Position numbers and translations under genes: made by a program | NCBI GenBank assembly: GCA_017625835.1 | Contig: JAGAKF010000075.1 | Location: 1-46,152, forward strand | Reading direction: 5' to 3' | Length of the DNA stretch: 46,152 nt | DNA from: Clostridia bacterium | GTDB taxonomy: Bacteria > Bacillota > Clostridia > Oscillospirales > Acutalibacteraceae | Shown: positions 7,672-15,836 of the stretch, in pieces | How the letters are laid out: every line of letters starts with the position of its first letter | Numbering within the stretch: position 1 is the first letter of the stretch | Notes under the pieces: generated by a model | Told to the model about the DNA's origin: nothing | Databases searched by the model: none | Seen by the model: only the letters and a program-made list of their open reading frames with translations

Positions 7672-10113
7672 ATGTACAAATTCACAGGTTTCACCCAGAA
7701 AGCAAATAACGCACTCAATTCTGCAATTACTTTTGCGGAAAATCTCGGTCACACTTACATCGGCAGTGAACATCTGCTTCTCGGCCTTATTGCAAGCGAA
7801 GGAAGTGTAGCACAGTCCGTTCTTTCTTCGAGAGGAGTAACTTTTGAGAAAGCGGAGAGAGTGCTCAGAACCGAAATCGGTATGGGCACACCGACGGTGC
7901 TTTCTCCGAATGATTTTACACCGAGAAGCAAAAATATAATTGAAATTTCAGTGTCCCAAGCGAAGTCATCAGGTCAGAATTACGTCGGCACGGAGCATAT
8001 CCTGCTTGCACTCGTAAAGGATTCGGATTGCTTTGCGATGATGATACTTGAAGAACTCGGCGTTTCTTTAAACGATATATCAGGAGAGCTTAACCGCTTT
8101 GCTTCGGGATCTTCATCGTCGTCCAAAAAGAACGACGAAAGGAAAAATAATTCAGGCGGAAAAACACCGACGTTGGAACAGTACGGAAGAGATTTAACGG
8201 ATATAGCCAAACAGGGCAAAATCGACCCCGTAATCGGCAGGCAGAAGGAAATTGAGCGTGTGATTCAGATTCTCAGCAGACGTACAAAGAACAACCCGTG
8301 TCTTATCGGTGAACCGGGTGTCGGCAAAACGGCGATTGCCGAGGGTCTTGCGCTGAAAATATCTTCAGGAGAAGTGCCCGAACTGCTTAAGAATAAGCGT
8401 ATAATTTCACTTGACCTTACAAGTATGGTCGCAGGCACGAAATACAGAGGCGATTTTGAAGAGAGAATCAAAGCCGCAATAGAAGAGGTTTCAAATTCAG
8501 GCGACGTAATTCTCTTCATCGACGAGGTTCACAATCTCATCGGTGCAGGTTCGGCAGAAGGTGCCGTCGATGCGGCAAATATCCTCAAACCTGCACTTGC
8601 AAGAGGCGAAATGCAAGTCATCGGTGCAACGACACTTGAAGAATACAGAAAGAACATCGAAAAAGATTCGGCTTTGGAAAGACGTTTTCAACCCGTCGTT
8701 GTCGGCGAACCTAGCGCAGAAGAAGCCGTCGAGATTCTGAAAGGACTTCGCGACAAGTACGAGGCACACCACAAGGTGAAGATTACCGACGAAGCGATTG
8801 AAGCGGCAGTAAAAATGTCGGTACGTTATATCGGCGACCGCTTCCTGCCTGACAAGGCGATTGACCTTATAGACGAAGCGGCGTCAAAAGTAAGACTTCG
8901 CGCATACACACCGCCCGAGGAAGTCCGCGAGCTTGAGGATAAAATAAAACACATCACGGAAGAAAAGCAGACGGCAGTCAACAGTCAGGATTTTGAAAGT
9001 GCTGCAGCTTTGCGTGACGAAGAAAAAGAGATTCAGACACGCCTTGCACAGCTTCAGTCAGAATGGCAGAAGAAAACGACTGAAACCAACGGCGAGGTTA
9101 CGCCCGACGAAATTGCAAGCATTGTGTCCGAGTGGACGCACATCCCCGTTGTGCAGCTGACTCAGGAAGAAAGCCAGAGACTTTTGCATATGGAGGAAGA
9201 ACTGCACCGAAGAATTGTTGGACAGGATACAGCTGTTTCGGCTGTGTCAAAGGCGATACGCCGCGGCAGAGTCGGACTTAAGGATCCTAAACGTCCGACG
9301 GGATCGTTTATCTTCCTCGGTCCGACGGGCGTCGGCAAAACCGAGCTTTGCAAAACTCTTGCGCAGACGCTTTTCGGCGATGAAAATGCGATGATACGCC
9401 TTGATATGTCCGAATATATGGAGAAGCACAATGCTTCGCGCCTTGTCGGTTCACCTCCGGGCTACGTCGGTTATGACGAGGGCGGACAGCTTACGGAAAA
9501 AATCCGCCGTAAACCATACAGTGTAGTGCTGTTTGATGAAATCGAAAAAGCGCATCCCGATGTTTTCAATATGCTCTTACAGATTCTTGATGACGGTATT
9601 CTTACCGATTCGCAGGGAAGAAAGGTCGATTTTAAAAACAGTATCGTTATTATGACGTCAAATATCGGTGCGAAGCTTATCAGCAATTCGGGAGCGAAAT
9701 CTCTCGGATTCAGCGGCAACGAAAGCGGAGGAGTTATGAGCCAGGATGCTATCCGCGAGGCTGTTACGGGAGAACTGAAAAAATGCTTCCACCCCGAGTT
9801 TCTGAACAGAGTTGACGATATAATCGTTTTTGAACAGCTTTCAAAGGACAATATCAAAGAAATTGCAGGCAGGCTTCTCGATACTCTTTCAAAAAGGGTT
9901 TCCGAAATGGGAATTGAAATCGAGTTTGATGATTCTGCGATTGAAAAAATTGCCGACGAGGGATTTGACCCCGTATATGGTGCCCGACCACTGAAACGTG
10001 CGATTCAGTCCAAGATCGAAGATCCGCTCAGCGAAGAAATGCTTGAAGGCAAAATAAAAGCAGGCGAAAAATATACCTGCAGATTTGACGGCGAAAAGTT
10101 TTTATTTAAGTAA
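7672..10113 (+). CDS. clpC: AAA+ unfoldase ClpC
   Basis: An 813-residue HSP100 ATPase that unfolds arginine-phosphorylated or adaptor-bound proteins and feeds them to ClpP. Domain order: two N-terminal Clp repeats (residues 1-150), AAA+ domain D1 with Walker A GEPGVGKT near 213 and FIDEVHNLIGAG, a UVR/coiled-coil linker (DFESAAALRDEEKEIQ), and D2 with Walker A GPTGVGKT near 550, YMEKHNASRLVGSPPGYVGY, and the C-terminal DPVYGARPLKRAI. The start at ATG 7672 follows GGGAGGAG and gives MYKFTGFTQKA; a GTG 42 nt upstream lies inside the hairpin and is rejected. It is the last gene of the CtsR operon. Confidence 0.97.
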   Translation: MYKFTGFTQKANNALNSAITFAENLGHTYIGSEHLLLGLIASEGSVAQSVLSSRGVTFEKAERVLRTEIGMGTPTVLSPNDFTPRSKNIIEISVSQAKSSGQNYVGTEHILLALVKDSDCFAMMILEELGVSLNDISGELNRFASGSSSSSKKNDERKNNSGGKTPTLEQYGRDLTDIAKQGKIDPVIGRQKEIERVIQILSRRTKNNPCLIGEPGVGKTAIAEGLALKISSGEVPELLKNKRIISLDLTSMVAGTKYRGDFEERIKAAIEEVSNSGDVILFIDEVHNLIGAGSAEGAVDAANILKPALARGEMQVIGATTLEEYRKNIEKDSALERRFQPVVVGEPSAEEAVEILKGLRDKYEAHHKVKITDEAIEAAVKMSVRYIGDRFLPDKAIDLIDEAASKVRLRAYTPPEEVRELEDKIKHITEEKQTAVNSQDFESAAALRDEEKEIQTRLAQLQSEWQKKTTETNGEVTPDEIASIVSEWTHIPVVQLTQEESQRLLHMEEELHRRIVGQDTAVSAVSKAIRRGRVGLKDPKRPTGSFIFLGPTGVGKTELCKTLAQTLFGDENAMIRLDMSEYMEKHNASRLVGSPPGYVGYDEGGQLTEKIRRKPYSVVLFDEIEKAHPDVFNMLLQILDDGILTDSQGRKVDFKNSIVIMTSNIGAKLISNSGAKSLGFSGNESGGVMSQDAIREAVTGELKKCFHPEFLNRVDDIIVFEQLSKDNIKEIAGRLLDTLSKRVSEMGIEIEFDDSAIEKIADEGFDPVYGARPLKRAIQSKIEDPLSEEMLEGKIKAGEKYTCRFDGEKFLFK

Positions 10114-10118
10114 AACCA

Positions 10119-10147
10119 AAAGCTCCGTTCTTCGTGAACGGAGCTTT
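10119..10147. terminator. Bidirectional terminator between clpC and the glycan operon
   Basis: A perfect 12-bp stem (AAAGCTCCGTTC 10119-10130, GAACGGAGCTTT 10136-10147) lies between the convergent stops at 10113 and 10150, with T-rich flanks on both strands. Its outer arms carry the same ten bases as the hairpin upstream of clpC. Confidence 0.85.
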
Positions 10148-10149
10148 GA

Positions 10150-11094
10150 TTATTCCTGTCTGAAAATGATGAATGTAATTCGGGAAAAAAGATCGGATTC
10201 GAACGGTATCTGTCCGAAAATAAGCGGAAATCCTGCAACAAAAACAACAGCAAGCAAGAAAAGCAAAGTGTGGTTTTTGCAAAACAGACTGAAACGGTTA
10301 AACATGCTGTCCTTGTCCTGATCTTCTGCACCGAGCATAGCGAGAACTATAAAGGATGAAACAAGAATAAGAACAACTGCGTGGTAGTTTTCGCTCATCG
10401 CAAATCCCCAGAGGCTTAAAACGAATGAAACAACAATTGAGACAGATGCAACAACTTTTTTCTTTAAAGCCAGACTGACAACAAAGAAAAGTAAAATTGC
10501 AATAAGCGGAATTGATGCAACTGCATACTCACCGAGAACTTTCAGATGTGTGTTTGAAAAATGCACAAGGTGAACCGCAAGAGGGTAGGCGCTGAACTGA
10601 TCGGCATAAAAATCGTTTTCAGCTAAAAGATTTGTAACTATAAACGCGCCGATTGAACCCAATGCACTCAGCAATGCTAAAACTTTTTGCTTTGACGAAA
10701 GAAGATATCCTACAACCGACGGCACAAGCAGCAGAATTGATAACGGCTGAGCGAGAACGCAGAGCGCAGAAAAAATCGGAGTGATAAACCTGAACTTTTT
10801 TGAAAAAGCAAGGGACAGCATAAAAAACGAAAGGGAAAGAAGTATGTGTACGTCGCCCGTAAGAAAAATCAGGTTGCAGGAAGTGATGCTTAAAAAAGCA
10901 AAAGAATTAAGATAAATGTTATCGTCAGTTTTTGCCGAAAAAGAGAAAAACAAAGCTGAGCTGACGCAGACAAGCAGTCGCAGAGCAAACAGAACGGGAT
11001 CGTCAAACCTGCCGTAAATGATGCTGAGCAACGCAAGAACTGCGAAAGAAGACAGAGCATATTTGTTTTTAAAAAACAGAGCTTTGATTTTCAT
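10150..11094 (-). CDS. Polytopic membrane protein, possible GT-C type glycosyltransferase or glycan-assembly protein
   Basis: A 314-residue protein with roughly nine hydrophobic segments. I do not recognise a defined family. The pattern of many helices, a short acidic loop (LTGDVHILLSLSFF) and a proline in a helix (CVLAQPLSILLLVPSVV) resembles small polyprenyl-phosphate-sugar-dependent GT-C enzymes, but the similarity is weak. It starts 3 nt after the stop of another membrane gene and is the last gene of the sugar-nucleotide operon, which supports a role in building or moving the glycan. A different membrane function is possible. Confidence 0.7.
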   Translation of the reverse strand: MKIKALFFKNKYALSSFAVLALLSIIYGRFDDPVLFALRLLVCVSSALFFSFSAKTDDNIYLNSFAFLSITSCNLIFLTGDVHILLSLSFFMLSLAFSKKFRFITPIFSALCVLAQPLSILLLVPSVVGYLLSSKQKVLALLSALGSIGAFIVTNLLAENDFYADQFSAYPLAVHLVHFSNTHLKVLGEYAVASIPLIAILLFFVVSLALKKKVVASVSIVVSFVLSLWGFAMSENYHAVVLILVSSFIVLAMLGAEDQDKDSMFNRFSLFCKNHTLLFLLAVVFVAGFPLIFGQIPFESDLFSRITFIIFRQE

Positions 11095-11097
11095 TCT

Positions 11098-12246
11098 TCA
11101 CATTCCTAACAGCTTCGCAAATGAAGCAACATAAATAATATAAAAAACAACGATTGCGAGATGCTTTTTGAAAAATCCCGTAATCTTTTCAACAGAAGCC
11201 GAAACAGCTTCGTTTTTGCGGTAAAGCATAAAAAGATAAAGAATACACTGGCTTGTAATAATCGCAGAAGTCCAGCGGTTCCAGTTAAGTCCGAAAATAT
11301 AAGCGGGCACAGACGAAATCGGATGAATAAGGCAAAGGAAAAGAGCAAATTTTTCACCCTTGTCTGCGCTGTGCTTTATTGCTTTTATCCAACCGAAGGC
11401 AAAAAGCAACAGTAGAGGAGCAAAAATAGCAACTATTCCGAGCAGATTGAAAACGGACATTGTCGAAGTAACCGTTTCGCTTATGTAGTCCACACCCGTT
11501 GTATATTCGTTCGGGACAACGGATTGCAACCATTCTCTCGAAAGCGGTACTTCAGATTTTTCAAGCATAAAGTCAACCATTTCGTCAATAGAGCTGAATC
11601 CGTCTGCGGTTCTGGTTTTGACAGTAATAAGACCGAAAGCAATCAGTGAAACGTAGGTAACCGAGCAAAGCAAACCGTCGCGAAGATACTTCTTGTTTTT
11701 GAAAAGATCGTACAACAGCGCGATTGCCAGCGGAACCATGTAAAGGAAAAGATATGCGTGGTGAATTGCCGTGCACAAGAGTGCAATAATCGGCACGGTA
11801 AACCGCAGAACTTTGTTTTCGTTAAGCGTAAAAGCAATGATCGTAAGAAGGATGAGGTAGACGTCCATAAGACCGAGCCACGACGAAAACAACGGCATAA
11901 AAATCGGAGAACCGATCATTACCGCGATGATTGCCGTCACGGCAGATTTGTTTTCAATGTGTCTGATAAGGTAACCGCCGACCAGAGCGATTGCGACGCA
12001 AAGAAGAACAAGGACAGTTAATGACAAACCGAACAACAGCTCAAGCGAAACTGTGTCCGAAAACCACGAGATAATTTCGCCGAGGAAAGCTCTTGGCATA
12101 TATCCGTGGCTGTAGTCGCCGAGGTACGTCAGCAGCTGCCACAACGGCATTCCTTCCTTGTCCGGCACAAAAGCAATCAGCTGCGCGAGGAGAAAGAAAA
12201 GAATGCAGATTTCATATTTAGTTTTGTCGTAGATTTTTCTGAGCAT
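11098..12246 (-). CDS. Polytopic membrane protein, candidate GT-C glycosyltransferase
   Basis: A 382-residue protein with about ten membrane segments. The first periplasm-side loop reads GDYSHGYMPRAFLGEI. GT-C transferases keep their catalytic acidic residue in this loop, and an aromatic-rich G-x-x-PRA pattern is common in bacterial members. Later helices include LGLMDVYLILLTIIAF and TAIHHAYLFLYMV. I infer transfer of a lipid-linked sugar to a surface glycan; no exact family is claimed. The start at ATG 12246 follows GGAG by 7 nt. A longer reading frame reaches 12414, but that extension would overlap most of the cupin gene and is not hydrophobic. Confidence 0.75.
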   Translation of the reverse strand: MLRKIYDKTKYEICILFFLLAQLIAFVPDKEGMPLWQLLTYLGDYSHGYMPRAFLGEIISWFSDTVSLELLFGLSLTVLVLLCVAIALVGGYLIRHIENKSAVTAIIAVMIGSPIFMPLFSSWLGLMDVYLILLTIIAFTLNENKVLRFTVPIIALLCTAIHHAYLFLYMVPLAIALLYDLFKNKKYLRDGLLCSVTYVSLIAFGLITVKTRTADGFSSIDEMVDFMLEKSEVPLSREWLQSVVPNEYTTGVDYISETVTSTMSVFNLLGIVAIFAPLLLLFAFGWIKAIKHSADKGEKFALFLCLIHPISSVPAYIFGLNWNRWTSAIITSQCILYLFMLYRKNEAVSASVEKITGFFKKHLAIVVFYIIYVASFAKLLGM

Positions 12247-12259
12247 ATGAAATCTCCAT

Positions 12260-12616
12260 TTATTCCGAATAAATATCCTTTGTGCCGTCGGGCAGTTCAA
12301 CGCCCTTATCATAAGTGACGATGAGAGTCGTAAATTTTTTATAGTCGAATGAATGTATAACGTTTTTCTCAATCGAAAACATATCGCCTGACTTGAATAG
12401 ATGAGTTGCTTCATTACCGTCTTTTTTTACGGTAACGGCAACCTCACCGTCGATTATAAAAAATGTTTCTTTGTTGAGCTTGTGGTAGTGACCTCCGCGA
12501 AGGCTTGACGGATTCGATTCAACATAATTAACCTGTGCAATATCACCGTGAAGAAGCTGCATAAGCTTTCCACGGTCATCGTTGAATTCAAAATCAGGTT
12601 TTAAAATTTCGATCAT
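12260..12616 (-). CDS. Cupin-fold sugar isomerase/epimerase-like protein (FdtA/WxcM type)
   Basis: A 118-residue single cupin domain. The segment DIAQVNYVESNPSSLRGGHYHK with its HxH pair, followed by GEVAVTVKK and FSIEKNVIHSFDY, matches the FdtA/WxcM-like branch, whose members isomerise or epimerise nucleotide 4-keto sugars. The N-terminal FNDDRGKLMQL is also family-like. It lies 11 nt after an NAD-dependent epimerase gene and is probably its partner in making the final sugar. The exact reaction cannot be decided from sequence. AAGGTG precedes the ATG. Confidence 0.82.
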   Translation of the reverse strand: MIEILKPDFEFNDDRGKLMQLLHGDIAQVNYVESNPSSLRGGHYHKLNKETFFIIDGEVAVTVKKDGNEATHLFKSGDMFSIEKNVIHSFDYKKFTTLIVTYDKGVELPDGTKDIYSE

Positions 12617-12627
12617 AACAAGTCACC

Positions 12628-13566
12628 TTAAAAATTGGCAAAAGCCTTGTTTTTAACTATTGTGTAGGTTTTGATAAGTTCCTCAATTCCGTCGTCGAGA
12701 GAATATAAAGGCTTCCAGCCTGTGCTTTCAAGCCTCTCGTTGGAAACAATATAATTTCTCTTGTCGGGGTCTTTGTTGATTTCCGATTCAAAGAAAGTAA
12801 ACTGAGGAATGTGTTCTCTGATTTTTTCGCAAAGCTCGATTTTTGAAAGGTTGGCGTCGGAAAGTCCGCAGTTGTAAGCCTTGCCTTTCATTGTTTCAAA
12901 GTTGTTGATAGCGTGAATGTATGCGCCTACAACGTCACGGATGTGAATGAAATTCCGCTTGAAATGTCCCTCGAAAATAATCATTGTTTTGTCGTTTACG
13001 GCACGGTAAACGAAGTCATTTACGAGCAGGTCGAGCCTCATTCTCGGAGAAGCGCCGAAAACCGTAGCAAAACGGAAGGTGAGGGAATTACCGCTTGCAA
13101 GGATAGCTTTTTCTGCTTCGGATTTTGTTGTGCCGTAAAGAGAAATCGGGTTAAGCGGAGTTTCTTCCGTGCAGTAAATGCTTCCGTTGGATGTGCCGTA
13201 ACCGCTGTTTGTGCAGGGGAAAATAATCTTCTGTTCGGGCTTTCTTAATTCAAGAAGCATAAGGATTGCATCAAGGTTGGTCGTTTTTGCTGCAACCTTA
13301 TCATAATCGCAGAGAGGAAAGCCGACAATCGCTGCAAGCGGAATGATGAAATCTGCGCCATCAATAAAATTTTTTACGGTTTCACGGTCTCGTGCGTCAC
13401 CGCGGACCATGTGGAAGTTTTTGTCTGCGCAACAGTCAAGAAGAACTGTCTGGCCGAAGTAAAAGTTATCAAGCACGCTTACCTCGTGGCCGAGTCTGAG
13501 CAACTCAGGCACAAGCACGCAGCCGATGTAACCCGCACCGCCGGTAATTGCAATTTTCATAATCAT
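12628..13566 (-). CDS. NAD-dependent epimerase/dehydratase (extended SDR)
   Basis: A 312-residue extended SDR enzyme acting on a nucleotide sugar. The N-terminal Rossmann motif is [17 protein letters not shown]. The active site is SLYGTTKSEAEK (YxxxK), preceded by a PCTNSGYG segment in the position of the catalytic Ser/Thr. The substrate-binding HIRDVVGAYIHAI segment is typical for sugar epimerases and dehydratases. The start codon overlaps the kinase stop as ATGA; an in-frame ATG two codons later could also serve. In this operon it probably modifies the activated heptose or hexose. Confidence 0.88.
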   Translation of the reverse strand: MIMKIAITGGAGYIGCVLVPELLRLGHEVSVLDNFYFGQTVLLDCCADKNFHMVRGDARDRETVKNFIDGADFIIPLAAIVGFPLCDYDKVAAKTTNLDAILMLLELRKPEQKIIFPCTNSGYGTSNGSIYCTEETPLNPISLYGTTKSEAEKAILASGNSLTFRFATVFGASPRMRLDLLVNDFVYRAVNDKTMIIFEGHFKRNFIHIRDVVGAYIHAINNFETMKGKAYNCGLSDANLSKIELCEKIREHIPQFTFFESEINKDPDKRNYIVSNERLESTGWKPLYSLDDGIEELIKTYTIVKNKAFANF

Positions 13567-14543
13567 TTACCTCCGCCGTAAATAAGTTTTGTGCCGTCGT
13601 CTTCAAATTCGAACGGTATAATCCTCGAAGGATCAAATATGTTTTCAACGTCATTTCGTCTTTCTTGCGGAACATAAAGCAGCATAAATCCTCCGCTTCC
13701 TGCACCGAGTATTTTTCCGCCGAGCGCACCTGCTTTTCTGGCGGCGGAATAAAGCTCATCAATTTCGTCGGTGCTTATTCTGTCGGAAAGTGTACGCTTT
13801 AACTGCCAGGTATAGTCAAGAAGCTTGCCGAAATCGTCAAGATCAGTTCCCGAAACAAGGATTTTTTCTCCCTCGGTAACTAGAGACTTCATTTCGTTAA
13901 GCTCCGAAATCTTGTGCGGAATATTATTCTGCTGTGCGACGGAAACTTCGCCTGAAAAATGTGAAAATCCCGTAAAAACAAGCAGAAGGTTTTCATTAAA
14001 CTGTTTCTTGCTTTTATGTGAAATTTCAATCGGAAGAATTTTATATCCGTCAGCATCAAAAGTGATTTTGTTCAGTCCGCCGAAAGCAACGGCGAGCTGA
14101 TCCTGAACACCGCCTGCTTCGTTGCAAAGAACTCTTTCAAGGTAAATCGCTTCTTTTGCAAGCTCCATTTTGCTCAGCTTTTCACCTTTGAGCAAGTGAA
14201 GCTCGTTCAGCAGGCCGACTGCAAAAGAGGAACTTGAACCGATTCCCGAACGCGCGGGAAGGTCAGCGTCGTATGCAATCTGCACACGGTCGATATCAAT
14301 GTATTTGAGTGCTTCTCTCACAAGCGGATGCTCGAGCTCGTCGGGGGAATTGAAACGTTCGATTTTTGAGTATGTGAACTGATTTTTGTAATCAAAAAGT
14401 GCAGGCAATTCTCTTACGGTAACATAGGAGTATTTGTTAAAAGTTGCAGACAGAACACACCCGCCGTACTCATTGAAGTACGCAGGAAAATCTGTTCCTC
14501 CTCCGAGGAAAGACATTCTGAAAGGTGTTCTGGTCGTAAACAT
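13563..14543 (-). CDS. hddA: GHMP kinase, D-glycero-D-manno-heptose 7-phosphate kinase-like (HddA)
   Basis: A 326-residue GHMP kinase. The N-terminus TRTPFRMSFLGGGTDFPAYF is typical for HddA and related sugar kinases. The ATP loop is LPARSGIGSSSSFAVGLL (near 95-112) and GHMP motif 3 is GGKILGAGSGGFMLLY (near 275-290). HddA phosphorylates heptose 7-phosphate at C1 on the way to GDP-heptose. That assignment is supported by the preceding gene, which carries a nucleotidyltransferase and a heptose bisphosphate phosphatase. A fucose or other sugar kinase cannot be fully excluded. It starts one base after the stop of that gene. Confidence 0.85.
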   Translation of the reverse strand: MFTTRTPFRMSFLGGGTDFPAYFNEYGGCVLSATFNKYSYVTVRELPALFDYKNQFTYSKIERFNSPDELEHPLVREALKYIDIDRVQIAYDADLPARSGIGSSSSFAVGLLNELHLLKGEKLSKMELAKEAIYLERVLCNEAGGVQDQLAVAFGGLNKITFDADGYKILPIEISHKSKKQFNENLLLVFTGFSHFSGEVSVAQQNNIPHKISELNEMKSLVTEGEKILVSGTDLDDFGKLLDYTWQLKRTLSDRISTDEIDELYSAARKAGALGGKILGAGSGGFMLLYVPQERRNDVENIFDPSRIIPFEFEDDGTKLIYGGGK

Positions 14544-15815
14544 TTATTTAATCTCATCCTTTATAAAATCTGCAAGTTTTTTATATTTTCTTACGTCTGA
14601 TACGCTGACCGAATTGTCGCTGCCTGTCAGGAAAATCGGAGTGCATCCTGCGTCAATTCCTGCAAGGACATCCCGTTCCGAGTCGCCGACCATAAAAGAT
14701 TTTGAAAGGTCAATGTTGAAGTCCGCGGCAGCCTTTTTTATCATACCGCCCGAAGGCTTGCGGCAGTCACATTTTATTTTAAGCTCTGCGTTTTCTCCCT
14801 CAAAACCTTTGTCCGGGTGGTGCGGACAGAAATACAGCGCGTCGACGTATGCACCTTCTTCGCCAAGCAGAGTGTCAAGCTTTGCGTGAATTTCATCAAG
14901 AACGGCATAGCTCATCCTGCCCATAGCGATTGACGGCTGATTTGTAATTATGATTGCGAGATAACCGCTTCTGTTGATTTTTTTAATCGCTTCTGCGGCT
15001 CCGCTTATAAGCTCAAGCTGTTTCGGTGAGGTGATGTATCCCTTGTACTTGTTGATTGTGCCGTCACGGTCGAGGAAAATCGCCTTTTGCTTTTTGTCGG
15101 CTCTTTTTGCGAAAACAATATTGTTTTCAACGTCTGCCGTAACATGGCGAAGCCTGTCCGAAGTGCCCATATCTTTAACGTATTCCGCGGAATGGTAAGC
15201 GAAAATTCTGCCTGTATCGAGCAACGGCTCAACAACGTCGGCACGAAGATTAAGCTTGCCTTCTTCGTGTGTGCGGTAAAGGACTTCTTTTGAAAGAATA
15301 TGAATTCCTGCGTTTACACAGTTTCTGTAATTTCCGCGTCCGTCACTCTTGAACCAGTCTGTGATGACATTATTATCGTTGCATACGATGAGTTCGCTGT
15401 CATACGGGTGCGAGTTCGGATGCACAAAAAGAGTTGCAAGTGCATTGTTTTTGCGATGGAAATCAATCATTCTGCGAAAATCAACGCTGAAAATAAGGTC
15501 TCCGTTAATAAGAAGAAAATCTTCGCTGAGTTTGTCTTTGATTTTAAAAAGTGCACCTGCTGTGCCGAGCGGAGTTTCTTCCTCATAATAGGAGATGTTA
15601 ACACCAAGGTTTGAACCGTCTGCGAAGTAGTCCATGATGTAATCTTTCATATAGTGGACTACAAGGATGATGTCCGTGATGCCTGATTTCCTCAGGTTTT
15701 CTATCTGATATTCAAGGACGGGTCTGCCGCAGATATCAATCATCGGCTTCGGTCTGTCGTTGTAAAAACGGGCGATTCGTTTGCCGAATCCGCCGGCCAT
15801 AATAACAGCTTTCAT
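14544..15815 (-). CDS. Sugar-1-phosphate nucleotidyltransferase fused to GmhB-type heptose bisphosphate phosphatase
   Basis: A 423-residue bifunctional protein. Residues 1-230 are a nucleotidyltransferase: MAGGFGKRIARFYNDRPKPM (nucleotide loop), INGDLIFS (metal-binding Asp) and EETPLGTAGAL. Residues 240-423 are a HAD-IIIA phosphatase of the GmhB type: catalytic FLDRDGTINKY, IITNQPSIAMG, the zinc motif CPHHPD plus CDCRKPSGGM, and MVGDSERDVLAGIDAG. GmhB removes the C7 phosphate from heptose 1,7-bisphosphate, and the transferase then activates heptose 1-phosphate. These are consecutive steps and flank the HddA step. In the GDP-heptose pathway I know them as separate proteins (GmhB, HddC). GGGGTGATAAA precedes the ATG. 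Confidence 0.88.
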   Translation of the reverse strand: MKAVIMAGGFGKRIARFYNDRPKPMIDICGRPVLEYQIENLRKSGITDIILVVHYMKDYIMDYFADGSNLGVNISYYEEETPLGTAGALFKIKDKLSEDFLLINGDLIFSVDFRRMIDFHRKNNALATLFVHPNSHPYDSELIVCNDNNVITDWFKSDGRGNYRNCVNAGIHILSKEVLYRTHEEGKLNLRADVVEPLLDTGRIFAYHSAEYVKDMGTSDRLRHVTADVENNIVFAKRADKKQKAIFLDRDGTINKYKGYITSPKQLELISGAAEAIKKINRSGYLAIIITNQPSIAMGRMSYAVLDEIHAKLDTLLGEEGAYVDALYFCPHHPDKGFEGENAELKIKCDCRKPSGGMIKKAAADFNIDLSKSFMVGDSERDVLAGIDAGCTPIFLTGSDNSVSVSDVRKYKKLADFIKDEIK

Positions 15816-15836
15816 TTTATCACCCCGAAAGCAAAG

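Noticed and set aside
12247-12414. An N-terminal extension of the 382-residue membrane protein
   Set aside because: It would overlap most of the cupin gene, has no ribosome binding site, and is not membrane-like.
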